In this document: positions 11,991-28,639 of the stretch, in pieces | Position numbering within the stretch: position 1 is the first letter of the stretch | Layout of the letters: every line of letters begins with the position of its first letter | NCBI GenBank assembly: GCA_964035795.1 | Contig: OZ038321.1 | Span: 13,571,971 to 13,635,970 of the forward strand | Direction of reading: 5' to 3' | DNA length: 64,000 bases | From: Pterobdella sp. o SKG-2022 | Taxonomy: Eukaryota; Annelida; Clitellata; Hirudinida; Piscicolidae | Position numbers and translations under genes: made by a program | Notes under the pieces: generated by a model | The model's input: only the letters and a program-made list of their open reading frames with translations | What the model was told of the DNA's origin: nothing | Databases searched by the model: none

Positions 11991-12329
11991 AATTTTCATT
12001 TTTTAAAAATTTTCACATCTATGGTTTGTTCGTTCAAATTCTTCACTTTTCTCTACAACTTTGCTAATGAATTATGACAAGGGTTTACTTGTTGAAAATT
12101 TTAGCTAAATAAAATTTTTTTTTTTAAAAGTTCTTATAAATCCTCATTATTTGAAGTTAATAATAAGTTTGCTGGTAAAATTCAAAATCAACAATCATCT
12201 CAGTGGCAAAATGCAATCTAACACCGCCATCACCCTAGGAGATTGCAATTCTTTTCATCTTCTACCTATCATCATGCCTCAATAATCAGAGAAAAAAAAA
12301 AATAGTACAGGCCAAAATAATAATAACAA

Positions 12330-13470
12330 TACACAAAATTTCCTCATCGAACCAAAATATGCCGATGATATCGTCTGGATCACAACATCAAAATATGAAG
12401 TTAAACGCGTCAAAACAAACACACGAAAATACAATCTAAAATTCAATACAAGCAAGACTGAAGTATTCCAAAAACAGAATTGCAATGAAATAGAGGGAGG
12501 CAACGGAAAAGAACCTCTGAAAACAAGAACAAACTCCATGATGCCAAGTAACGTTAAGAAAATAGGGTATTTCTGCAAAACATGCATAAAAGGGAGCTGA
12601 AAATATCTACATGTAAGGCTGAAGAATGTATCATCCCCAACAACAACTCACAATCTGACTGGATAAAATGCAAAATACTAGGCAACTTTATACATACAAA
12701 TACAGAGATAGAAAACAGAAAAACAATAACAATAAATAGACATAATAAAATATTCAAAAGTAAAATCATAAGCACACAACACAAAACCAGAATATTTAAG
12801 GCATATGCTGAAAGTGTTTTCTTTTACAACAGTGAATTATGGGCCTCAACTCAAACACTGGAAGACAAAATTGATGCATTCCAGCACAAACTACCTCGAA
12901 AAATACTAAAATATACACTGGTCAAAAACCATAAATAACCAAAAACTATATAAAATAACCAAAACAGACGAACCATGGAGCACACAAATCAAAAATATAC
13001 GCTTCAGCCGGCTAGGGCATTTGATAAGACTGCCAGAAAAACTCCTGTTCGTAAAGCGCTAAAAAATGCTTCAAGACCTGAAAAATGAAAGCAAATGGTG
13101 GCCAACTATAAAAAGACCTATTCCTTCATCTTTGTAAAACAATCCACAATGGTGCACTTTTCTTAGAAGAAAATTTAAATGCTGCAAAAGAGAAGCAAAG
13201 CTGGAAAAGGTCCACCAGAAAGACTCCCTACTCATTGGTGCCAAACTTGCGGAAGAGGCTTTCTCACGCAAATCGGACTGTTTAATCATTTGCGGACGCA
13301 CAAATAATGTAAAAAAAACAAAAAAAAATGTTGTGTTTATGCATTTTTTTATAACTCTTGTTGCCATGGTCATATGCGGAGACGAATCGACGAACAACAT
13401 TCCTTCACCTAGAAGTGGACTGAAACGAACCAGTGCAAGTATCCCATACACTGGAAGAAACATGCAAAGA
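12330..13470 (+). mobile_element. LINE 3' half with terminal C2H2-like finger
   Basis: This opens at the active-site block (YADDIVWITTSKYEV) and passes through YNLKFNTSKTEVF, SVFFYNSELWASTQTLE, DAFQHKLPRKIL and the FSRLGHLIRLPE motif. It ends near 13230-13300 with CQTCGRGFLTQIGLFNHLRTH, a C2H2-type finger found at the C-terminus of several invertebrate LINE polyproteins. Multiple frameshifts exist and no endonuclease or fingers domain is present, so it is 5'-truncated. The last 150 bp may belong to a different copy, since the finger is also typical of the element starting at 13735. Confidence 0.72.
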
Positions 13471-13734
13471 TAGAAAATAGAAAAAAATCGTAAATCACGT
13501 GACGGCTATAACATAGGATAACACGAACTTGTATATAGTTTCATTTTTACTGTATCTTATTGACATGATCGTTTCCTACACTTAATTATCCAAGCTCCTA
13601 GTAAAAGTTAACTAATTATGAATTTTAAAAAAAATTTTTTGCTTAGTTATTAAATTAAATATTTTTTTAAAAACACTTAATAGTAAAATTAACAAGTATA
13701 ATAGTATCACAAGTTTCGTTCACACAACTACGAT

Positions 13735-15990
13735 TTTCCGCTGCCTTGCGGAGAAGCTTCTTGTTAGGAGTAAAGGCAACCTGTTATTCAACAGGAATTA
13801 AATGAGAGAAGTCTATCCCAACTCCAGCAGATTGGGCGGACAAGGTCAATATTATCATACGGCCAAGAAGGCGGTTCTGAAACACTTTTGTGGAGAGCAC
13901 AGGGCATGTCAAGGCACTAAGACGACATGGCCATCCACTGCATCCTGACTTATCTCTAGTCGCCTCGACATTGTCTTGCTCATGGATATAGGTGATGTCC
14001 AGGACGAGAGAGTGAGGCTGACGACCATATGCAACTCTCCCTCATTTAAAACCAATTTACGCGAAAGTCACAACTTCATAAAACTCCTCACATCATTCTT
14101 CTTCAAGCTCTGCGGTGAGTGGACGTGGCGGAGCGACACGCATGGATATGCTGGAGGTTTTAGTCACAATCTTACACGTAGGCGACTCAGGCCATATGGT
14201 CGTCTTCTATCGACAGAAGTAGAGATGGATTTCGGCAGCCACCTGAGCGACGGAGCAGCCCTTTTTAGGACAGCACTGCTCTCCCCCTAGTATGGGGAAA
14301 AAACTAGAAAAGGGGTCCCAAACATTGCCTGCTTCACCCTATCCTGGCTAGCTAGCCGCGGCTGGCGGGACCCCACTACAAGCGGTAAGAAATATACAAG
14401 AACAAAGGTGATTCCACTCACCTTAGGCGCATGGAACGTGCGCACCATGATAGATCGTGCTGAGACTGACAGACCTGAAAGAAGGTCTGCACTGATTGCA
14501 AGAGAGCTGGCAAGATACAAGGTACAGACTTGCCGATGAAGGTGAACTGTCAGAAGTATATCTGCCTACAGTTTTTCTGGACTGAACTTAAACAAAAAAA
14601 AACGTTGTAAGGCAGGAGTTATACTCGCCATCAAATCCACTTTGGTCAACAAGCTAGTTTTGCCCTTCGGGGGTTTGATGACCGTCCGACTAACACTGCC
14701 CAGAGGGCGGTACACCACTTTGATCAGCGCCTACGCTCCTACCATGACCAATCTTGATAAGGTTAAAGAAAAGTTCTACGAAGACTTGCAAGCAGCAATT
14801 GCTTCTGTGCCTAAAGCAGACAAACTTGTCTTTCTTAGTGATTTCAACGCTAGGGTCGGCACTGATTACATATTGTGGACAGAAGTTTTGGGAAAAAATG
14901 GAGTAGGCAAATGCAACGGCAATGGCGCACTGCTACTAGAATCTTGTGCTGCTCATGAGCTACTAATCACCAACACAGTATTTCGTTTACCCAACCGTAA
15001 CAAGACGACTTAGATGCATCCTCGTTCCAAGCACTTGCTGGATTACGTCATCGTCAGACTAGAAAGACGTCAGAGCCACGAAAGCCATGTGGGAGGCAGT
15101 GTTGGACAGACCATCGCCTGTTGACCTCAAAGCAGAACATCAAGATTTAGTCGCACAGACGACCGTAGAAAAAAAAGGTCCAAAACGCCTGGATGTCTTT
15201 AATAAGAGATCACATCAAACAGGCATTGACTGAAGAGCTCGACAGCAAGCTGCAACCGCAGAGCTTTGACTCACAGTCGCTGAGTCTAACTGGACGTCTT
15301 TTAGAGATATCGTCTACGCTGCAGCCTTAGAAATGGTGGGTACGCCCAAATGAAAACACAAGGACTAGTTCGAGTTAAACAATGAACGCATTCAGTCCTT
15401 GTTGGATGAGAAACACCGTCTCCACAGAGCACACATCAACGAACCGTTTTCTACAGCGAAGAAAGCTGGATTCTGCAACATCAGGAAAAGTATACAGCTG
15501 GAACTGCGTCGAATGCAGAATAAATGGCTCAGCGACCAAGCTGAAAATTTACCGTGCAGTCGTTGTTCCTACACTACTATACGCCAGGCAGCTGAACTCT
15601 TTCCACATGCTGTTTTCGAAAATTGCATCCCATCAAATAGAAGGATAAAGTGCCCGACACAGAAGTACTCCAAAAAGCTAACATGGAGAGATTCATGCGT
15701 TTCTCAAGCGCCTTCAGCTCAGATGGGCAGGGCACGTTCTCAGAATGCCCGATGAACAACTGCCAAAGCGATTGCTTTTCGGTGAGCTAATTAAAGGCAA
15801 GCCCTCTTTCGGAGGCCAAAAAAAGCGATTTGGGACACGCTGAAGGTTTGTCTGAAACATCGCAGCCTTCATCCTAACACCCGGGGGTTAATAGCTCGAG
15901 ACCGGCCTACCTGGTGCAGCACTGTTTCAACTGGTGTGTCAAGATTTGAAGCAAGGTGTTGGAACACCAGCGTCGCAAAATAAGAGTGAG
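13735..15990 (+). mobile_element. AP-endonuclease LINE, internally deleted (reverse transcriptase core missing)
   Basis: A 5' leader with 'cttcttgttaggagtaaagg' (13757) is followed by an AP-endonuclease: LGAWNVRTMIDRAETDRPER near 14430, SAYAPTMTNLDKVKEKFY near 14730 and LSDFNARVGTD (the catalytic D-x-N block) near 14845. It then continues to LRRMQNKWLSDQAE near 15530. At about 15540 the frame jumps straight to KLKIYRAVVVPTLLYA and LRWAGHVLRMPDEQ, the C-terminal region. About 400 residues that hold the reverse transcriptase in intact relatives are missing. This is the family often annotated as 'craniofacial development protein 2-like'. It is dead, but the two ends are well preserved. Confidence 0.85.
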
Positions 15991-17105
15991 TACTGCTTCT
16001 TCTACTTCAGCGTATCCCTATCCACACTGTTCAAGGCACTTCAGTACGAAGATTGGTCTGACCAGCCATCTTCGCACCCACAGAACCCAGGAATAGAAGT
16101 TGTGGTCGTCTTTGCCCACGAAAAACGGGCATCGTCATCATTTCAACTTATTTTTAGAACTTTGATGATGTTTCTTTACCATACTTTTCAACTTTATCTC
16201 TGATATTAGTATATAAATTAGCGGTGTTTCCCATACTTGAAAAGGTTACATTGATAAAGAAAAGCTTCGTTCTTATAATGAAAGTGTTCAAAAATTCTTT
16301 ATTTTACCTTGGCTCGAGGAAATGAAGTAATATAAAAAAAATAAATTCTGCTTCAACAACAAAATTTATTCATGGATAGTAGAAATGAAAAGGGCTTTGA
16401 AACATTTAAAGACAAACAAAGTTTTTCTTCGATGTCTAGCTAAAAGAGAAATGCTATACATATTATACAAAGTCTAAAACTAAAGCAAAATTTACTTTAT
16501 AAAACAACAAGTCTAGTTATTGAACGTCATAAAAATAATTAAGACACAAAATACCCACGAAAGCGCCACCACTCAACGACATGATTATCGTTGAACAAAA
16601 TAGGTATGAAATCGAAATGCTGACGCTAGAAACCTTCGACATCATAGAATTGAAACAGAACTAATAAATTCAAAAATTGAGGAGAATTATCATCAATCTC
16701 AAGATATTTTTGAAAAGACGATTGGAAAAATACCAAGATACTTTTCCTTCATTTTTAGAAATTATCGAATATTTTGAATTGAATTTTAATTTATTTTCTA
16801 GCCCCTCAGTGAAGTCACTTTCAGCCAGTGAAACACAGAAATGAAATGGTAAGGCAACAAAATATTATTTAATGCATAATGAGAACAGTGACCTTGCCAT
16901 TTCTTGACTTCTACAGGATTTTATAACAAGTTGAAAAAAGCTTATATCTCTTCATTAGGCTGTTTCAGGTGATATAAAAAGTAGCCTCTAATCATAAAAA
17001 TTCTGAAGCATTAAAAATAAGAGTCTATCTCTAACTTATTATTGCGGTAATGACATGTTTCAGTGGTACTGCTTTGAACAGATGAATGAAAAAATAATTG
17101 AAATC
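15990..17105. other. Intergenic stretch without a recognised feature
   Basis: After the tail of the element ending near 15990 there is AT-rich sequence with no exon chain or transposon domain that I can support. One local block around 16060-16160 has higher GC but no readable frame of note. Confidence 0.4.
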
Positions 17106-17109
17106 CAGA

Positions 17110-18784
17110 AAATACCAGACCGACAGCTCGCACTAAATCTTGTTTTTAGTAAGTTCACCTGCCAGTATATGCCTGAAAGTCGGTCGTCCGGATGAGAAAA
17201 ATAGTATGTTATGATGAGTTGCAGAGTTATTTCTTAAGTCCCAAACTCTGAGATTCTCATCTTACAGGCTGACTGGAATGAGCTTGTTGGTGAGAAAGCT
17301 GATGGTTTTGAAAACTAGCATGGTAGTTTTGGTTTTGGCACCCATAACTCTGAAAATGAGTGTATTCTAGAGCTCGCAATTTTCGTCACCAACACATGTT
17401 TCACGAAAAGGAAGTCCCATCTTGTTATCTATAACTCTGATAGTCGAAAAACTTTTAAAAGTATGGTAAAGAATGTTATAGTCATTCCTGAAGAAGAATG
17501 TGCATTGCAACACCATCTGTTGGTCTGTGATCTTGTTTACACTATACGGAGGAGTGTGAAGCGAAAGTTTAACCCTCGTCCTCGAACTTGGAAAGTCCGA
17601 GATCTAGCCGTTGCAAAAAAGTTCGCCATTTATTTGAACGCCAAGTTTACACTGACTCAGGTCTTAAATTATTAAAATGTGGGGGATATATGGGTTTACC
17701 CTAAAAAGTACCTCCTTGAAACTACTTTTGAGGTCTGTGATACATTTCTGAACCACCAGTGAAAACACAAAACGTGGTGGTGGAATTTCAATGTGGACGA
17801 CGCTGTGAAGGTAAAAAGGAATTGTTAAACAGCTTGAAATTCAAATGCTATTTGATGAAACTAACATAACTAAAAAAGCTTTTAACGAAGCTAAACGTGT
17901 CGCTAAGCGTCTTGTTTGGTTTGCAAAAAAATAATGCGGAAGAGAAACATTTTACAATATTGAAGCCGGTCGTAATGAAATATATCATTTGGCCAAGCAA
18001 AAAACAGTCATAACCGGGATGTTAAAGGTGATAAATTAGTCAAGAATGATGGCGAAAAACTCTCATTAAGCAATACATAAAAAAAATTATGTCTGTGTAG
18101 AACACCTTACCGATCCTTGGCCTCCCTTCTTCTGTCACAGGTCAGTGATGCCATTAAAAAAATTAAGAGGCGCAAATCAGCGGAATCTTCTTGCATAGTT
18201 GCCGAAATTTTGAAGGCGTTAAAACATGCAGGGTCAAAATTCTTGGCCCACCTCATCAAATCAGTTATTGCTTAAGGTGTTGTTTCTGCTGATTGGCGTG
18301 ATAGCATCATGGTAAACCTCTACAAAGGTAAGGGGGATGCTTTAGATCGAGGAAATTATAGAGGCCTCAAACTCACCTATCATGTGATGAAGCTTGTTGA
18401 GCACGTCTTAGAACGACGAATCAGGAAGATGGTGGATATTGATGAGATGCAGTTTGGCTTAGTTTCTGGTAAAAGCGCCACTGACGCAATTTTAATTGTT
18501 CGTCAATTGCGAAAAAAAAAATATGGCCGTCAAAAACCATTTTTTGTTTTCGTTGATCTAGAAAAAGCCTTTGATTGCGTCCCGTGCAAAGTGGTTTTGT
18601 GGGCAATGAGAAAGCTGGGCTTGAAGAGTGGGATGTCCGTGTAGTTCAGAGTATGTATATTGGAGCAAAAAGTCGAGTACGCATTAATAACCAACTCAGC
18701 GATGAGTTTGGTGTAAATGTTGGTGTACATCAAGGATCTGTATTGAGTCCTTTACTTTTTATTCTAGTTCCAGAACCTATATAA
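17110..18784 (+). mobile_element. LINE (PHD-finger group), middle segment, truncated at both ends
   Basis: This begins in the second half of the AP-endonuclease (GEKADGFEN and FGTHNSENE near 17280, MVKNVIVIPEEECALQHHLL at 17463). It continues through the linker (RPRTWKVRDLAVAKKF) and the pre-palm block with KRRKSAESSCIVAEILKALK. Then come LYKGKGDALDRGNYRGLKLT (18318), FVFVDLEKAFDCVPCKV (18542) and VNVGVHQGSVLSPLLFILV near 18715. It stops abruptly at 18784, before the YADD box. Loss of the 3' end is unusual for a reverse-transcribed insertion and points to a later deletion. Frameshifts occur, including at 18640. Confidence 0.87.
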
Positions 18785-18789
18785 TTGAA

Positions 18790-19590
18790 TTGTCAACCAC
18801 CTTAATTTAAAATGCTATGGTTCAAGCTAAATATATTGAACCCATAAATTTTTATTTAAAAAAAAATTTCAAAGCCTATTCAGGTGTAGGAACTAACGCA
18901 TTCACAGAATAGTAAACTGTCAAAATAAAACCAGATACTACTCAAATTCCCAGTATAATCCTTAATGATTTCGGTATATTCAGTAAAACAAAAAGTTGAA
19001 TCCCCATTGCTACATCCACCCTCATGACAAACCTCCCTATTCACATACCCAAAAATTGAAACTACACTGGGCCCTTAAAACTTTCGACTGACCTCGTGAG
19101 AGCAGCTGAGCTCGTAGAAAAGAAGAGGTTCTTGATGGGAATCCGAGAGACGCCCATTCCAGTCTAAAGCGTTTGAAAAAAAAAACGTTGAAAGAATTTT
19201 TAGGAATGAACAACCTTTTTGACACTAACAATCTCTTCAAACATCTTGCCAGACACCTAACTAGAGAGCAAGAAAAATTAAATTCTAAAAATGTCTTCAT
19301 CATAAAAGAATACATTATTACCAATTAAAGAATCATCAGATTCGTTAAAACTCCAGAAAATACTCTGATAGAAAACTACAAATAGACCAGACTTGTCAAA
19401 TGAATTTTGAAATACTAAACCCCACCAGCTATAAAAAACATAAGAAAAATAACTGAAAAGAAGCCGTAAATCAGCAAATAAAGAGCATTGAATCTGTTTG
19501 AACAAACATTCTATTTCACGATGTTTTGATTTATAAGTTTTACTCTTTATAAACCCTAATAAATAAAAATCTATGTCAAAAGTCAGCCAA
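18790..19590. other. Intergenic stretch between LINE fragment and DTWD2 3' end
   Basis: No supported gene is seen. Minus-strand open frames at 19037-19505 are phenylalanine-rich and lack splice context or any family resemblance. The DTWD2 3' UTR presumably occupies its right-hand part. Confidence 0.4.
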
Positions 19591-19593
19591 ATA

Positions 19594-22500
19594 TTAAGTC
19601 TCGGTGTTTTTTACGTCTTTAATGTTTTCCAGCACATTTTCTTCAGTGGTATTTGACAGGGTATCCAAGAACTCCTGCCTATCAGCTTTCTTTATCCTCA
19701 ACCGATTCATCATTCGGTTTACCTTTCTTTGTTTTTTTCTCAAAAGTTTACCCTCATTTTCTGGATACAACTTTAGATTGTCCTGTGATATAAGTTGAGG
19801 GAATTAAATGAGATTTAATTATAACTTAGATATATACACATACACAGACGCCAATTCAAAAAAACCCAGTCTTTGAAGACTATTTTTCACTATGGCCAAA
19901 TATTCAACTAAATGTTTGAAATCATAAAAAAATTAAAAACCTTCATGGGGTATTTGAGACCGAGCAACTCAAGGCGTTCCTTACTATGATGATGTACTGC
20001 CCCATGCTCCAACTGGGTTTGACACAAGGCATCCAAAGGCATCATTAAAGTCTGTTGCAATAGTAAAAGTAATGATGTGATGACATCGTATGTGAAAATT
20101 AAGTTTAAGAATTTATTCAAGTATAAATTATATTATATCAACAATGTTTGACTATACTGCTGTAAATGTCTCAGTAGCTGGGGTTGACAACAGTCAACCT
20201 GAATTATTGATACTACTATATTGTAACTTTTAAAATGCAAAAAATTTGTAGACTTCCATTCTAACTTAATGTCTAACTCGAAATTATCGTAATTCAAAAT
20301 ACGCCTTTTCCCCACATTGGCCGTCATTATTAATAAAGATCATCCCCCAAGCTAAACAACAAAGATACCAGTGTTCTTTCGATACTTCCTACCAAAGTCT
20401 TCTGCTTACTATGTCAACAGATAAACAGCCTTTAATTATAGGAGTAATTTGAATAAAGTTCAACGTCAATCCCTAGAATAACAACGCTTTAATAACGATA
20501 ATGCAAAAAGGTCTTGAAAATGTCAAAAATTTGAACTGACATTGTATATTTCAATGCGATCCTCTAGCAGGGACAAAGCAAGACTGACAGATTCAACAGT
20601 AGACAACCCTTGATCAGTCGGTTGTGTTCGTATGATGTATCTACTTAGTCCCGTATTTTCTAAATGAACCTGTATTTATCATTGTATCTAAAAGTCTCTT
20701 ATTTGTGATTGCTTAAACAAATTGGAATTGTAAATGAAATTATTCTTGTGAGAAATATTGAAAAACAATTATTTCATCATTCAAAATTTTGTGAAAAATT
20801 CTTTTTTCAGTTAATATAAAGAAAGTTTTAAAAATTAAAATTTTATAGAAATTATATTTATAATATCAACATCATAGAAAAGGTAATAGTAACCTTGGGA
20901 ATATTTTGGAGAAAAGGGTTACAAAAGAGAATTCCCTTAGCTTGATGCCATGTGCCATCAAGAACAATAAGGTTGTATGTGTCAAAGCAGAATGTCTGTG
21001 CATCATTCAATAGTTTGAGTTCTTGTGTTGAATCTGAATTTGAATCTTGGTCTTTTGCTTTTTGGATATGTTTGTTGTGAAGATAAGATTGTAGTTCAGT
21101 TGATTCATTGGATGGAAATAAAAGAATACTGTTAGGTAAATCTGCTAGCTTGTGTAATTCTTCATACCTTTAGTTAATGGAAATTGGAAAAAATGACTTT
21201 TGAAAAATATCATATGAACTTTTCAAAGATTTATGTTGTTTTATTTAATTAAAAAATATATAACACTTGATGCTTGCAACTTTATCATAAAGCATCAGTT
21301 TTTTGCAAACTGAGTTATAGTATCAAATTTATTCTCACTATGTTTTTTTCTGCATGAAAATAAGACACCATTTAATCATTGTCATGCTATCAAGTTTTGG
21401 TCATTGGAACCTTTTAGGAATAGAAAGCTTTTTATCTGTTTTGTTGATTTGGAGAATGCTTTTGATCAGGTGCCAAGAAAGGTGATTGAATGGGTGCTAG
21501 GAAAAAAGTTGGTCCCAGAAAGGTTGGTTCAGGCAGTAATGTCGATGTACAAAGGAGCAAAAACATGGGTTCAGGTTGGAGGTGGACATTCGGAAAAATT
21601 TGATGTTGGTGTAGGTGTCCATCAAGGATCTGTTCTCTCACCGTTTTTTTTTTCAATAGTGCTAGACGTATTGTCGGAAGACGGAAAAAAGGTGCTTTAT
21701 ATGAACTGCTTTATGCAGATGACTTGGTCTTGATGGCAGAGACCATGGAAGAACTAAAAGCACAATTCATCCATTGGAAGACAACCTTAGAAAAGAAAAG
21801 ATTGAAGATTAATCTTAGTAAGACAAAGGTCATGGAGCGTGGTGGTGGTGGTGGGGTTGTTGTCTTGGCTAAGATTGATCCACATGGTGTGTGTTGTAAA
21901 AGGGCTAAGATAAATTGTATGAGGTGCAAGACATGTAAGAAGTAGATTCATGCGCAGTGTGCTAGGGTAAAGAGAATTTCTCGTAGGATGAATGGAAATT
22001 TTGAATGTAGGGTTTGTATGAATGGTGCAAATGTGGAATGTAAGAATGCTTCAAATGGTTGTTTAGGTGAGTTGGGGAGGGTAAATAGTTATTGTTATTT
22101 AGGAGACAATGTGAATGGTGGAGGAGGAAGTGAGGTAGCTGTTACACGAAGGATCGGGCTGAGCTGGAAGGCATTCAACAGTGTGTCTTCTATAATATGT
22201 GGTAAAAGACACACATGGAATATTAAAGAAAAATTTATAGGACATGTGTGAGGCCTGTCATGACATATGGGTCGGAAAGTATGATGGTAGTAAGATTCGT
22301 TGAAGAGAGTATTTTGAGAAGAGCAGAAAAATGGATGCTTACAATGATGTGTGGTGTGCAGCTAACTGGTGGTGTGAGTATGAAAGAGTTGATTGTTAGA
22401 TTGGGGTTGGATAGTACAATCATTGAAGTGGTGAGGCAATGGAGTTTGAGATGGCTGGGTCATGTAGTAAGAAAGAGGATGATGATTGTGTCAAGCAGAT

Positions 22501-23691
22501 GTTTAGGTTTGAGGTTGAAGGTAGTAGAAGAAAGGGAAGGCCAAGGTTAAGCTAGAAAGGGATGATGGAGAACCTTTGTTGTGGGCTTGGATTAGTTCTT
22601 GAAGATGGCTATGACAAGGCGAAATGGAGGGAGAGGGTTAGGTCATGGAAAAAAGTCAGTGACCACTTGGAAAAGGGAAAAATGCTGACTATAATAAAAT
22701 GATGATGACGAACCTATCTAAATGAGAAGAAATTGATAAAACAGTAATGAAGATTTCCAAAAAAGAAATGTCTCAAAAAGCTAATGGCTAATGAAGAACA
22801 AAAATAAGTACTCAAAAGTAAACCTTAGTTAGCAAAAATAAATTTTAAGAACACATTTTGATAAATTTAATTATTTGAAATTTATCATTTTTAAAATTTA
22901 ACTATTTTATTGAAAATGGTAAAATAAACAAACTAATTAAGATTACTTGTTAATTGGAAATCTTTTGCCTCTGTAAAGCCTACAATGATCAGTTTCAAAA
23001 GCTTGCATTAGCATTTCAGCTGTTTGTAGACACCGGGATTTCTTTTATGATGAAATAATATATAAACCATCACTCACTTTAGTGAAATAACTGATATTCA
23101 TTTTTGTTTGAATAAAAATGTTTCTTCAGCCTAATTCTAGTTATAACTTGATATAAAATTGCTTCATAATAAGAAAACAGTGATTTTGATTATAGTGACA
23201 TAAACCTAACAAAGACCATACTTCATACTTCAATGAATGAAAATTTTTAATAATGTTAAATATCTAGTGGGGCATTTTTTTATAAATTTTCATAAAAATT
23301 TAATTAATTCTTTTATAGATGAATATATACTATAAATTTTGAATTCTGAAAATTAAATCTCCTTTTTTCAGAAACATTGAATACTTACTTCATATGGGTG
23401 TTGAAGAATATATACAGTTGTCTTAATATTAATTTTGTGTTCAGGTAGATATTTACACCAACATGCTATTACTGGCCTTCTTAATTGTGGCAAAACAAAT
23501 TTTAAAATTAAAAATAATATGTTCCAACATTTTAATCAAAAATAGTAGTATTACCTGCAACGCCAGCACATTTGCCGAGTGTCATTGCGTTCATCAATCA
23601 AATCTTCCGAAGAAAAGTCTAAAAAAAACTCATCTAATTTTTTCGCGTTATTTTCTTCCAAATTATCATTTTTTCTTTCATCAAATGTCAT
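19594..23691 (-). CDS. DTWD2: tRNA-uridine aminocarboxypropyltransferase (DTWD2-like), complete, 7 exons
   Basis: DTWD proteins transfer the aminocarboxypropyl group of S-adenosylmethionine to a uridine of tRNA (acp3U). Exons: 23555-23691, 23389-23479, 22947-23041, 20894-21167, 20541-20669, 19941-20051 and 19594-19782. All phases agree and the total is 341 codons plus stop. Landmarks are an N-terminal cysteine cluster across exons 1-2 (MCWRCR, RPVIACWC), then TTVYILQHPYE, then the signature IVLDGTWHQAKGI (family DGTWSQAK; the D-x-T-W gives the domain its name). YIIRTQPTDQGLSTVES and LDALCQTQLEHGAVHHHSKE follow, then a basic C-terminal tail. Intron 3 holds LINE copy A2 and intron 5 holds repeat N copy 3, both antisense to the gene. 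The start lies 149 bp below the CHID1 stop on the same strand. Confidence 0.93.
20150..20430 (+). repeat. Repeat family N, copy 3 (inside DTWD2 intron 5)
   Basis: This starts 'ctgtaaatgtctcagtagct' and then 'ggggttgacaacagtcaacc'. The middle ('cttaatgtctaactcgaaat') and 3' part ('cgatacttcctaccaaagtc') follow the same order as the copies at 26535 and 34730. The peptide segment VAGVDNSQPELLILL is open, as in the other copies. It is diverged and the 3' end is ragged. Confidence 0.7.
21420..22705 (+). mobile_element. LINE with PHD-like finger, copy A2 (inside DTWD2 intron 3)
   Basis: This has the same layout as the 3385 copy: KLFICFVDLENAFDQVPRKV, VGVHQGSVLSPFF, a frameshifted YADD box near 21715, INLSKTKVM, the finger (CCKRAKINCMRCKTC, then a stop where the conserved W stands, then H-x2-C) at about 21890-21970 and the MCGVQLTGGVS segment. 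It ends with AATAAAATGATGATGA at about 22705. The first shared base with A1 is within a few bases of 'aagctttttatctgttttg' in both. It lies antisense to the host gene and is non-functional. Confidence 0.88.
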
Positions 23692-23744
23692 TCTTCTAAA
23701 TTAACACACAACGTGATGGAAGGCCACTTTTAGCCAACAACACG

Positions 23745-23780
23745 CTAAAAAACATATTCAACATTTTTGAAATTTTTATT
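23745..23780 (-). promoter_or_regulatory. Poly(A) signal and splice-acceptor-like site between CHID1 and DTWD2
   Basis: On the minus strand, AATAAA (plus-strand tttatt at 23775-23780) lies 61 bp after the CHID1 stop. About 30 bp further on, 'tatgttttttag' (AG at plus-strand 23746-23745) looks like a 3' splice site with no donor in the gap. The DTWD2 ATG follows about 54 bp later, and a second acceptor-like 'gttaatttag' sits 3 bp before it. Such an arrangement is what an operon resolved by spliced-leader trans-splicing looks like, but short intergenic gaps also occur without it. Confidence 0.4.
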
Positions 23781-23840
23781 CAAATGAAAAAATATTTAAC
23801 AAAAAATGGAAAGTTTTCAACAAAAATTTTTTTGGCGAGA

Positions 23841-28612
<4,772 letters not shown>

Positions 28613-28639
28613 TGCAAGTACAAATAGAAAAAAACTAGA

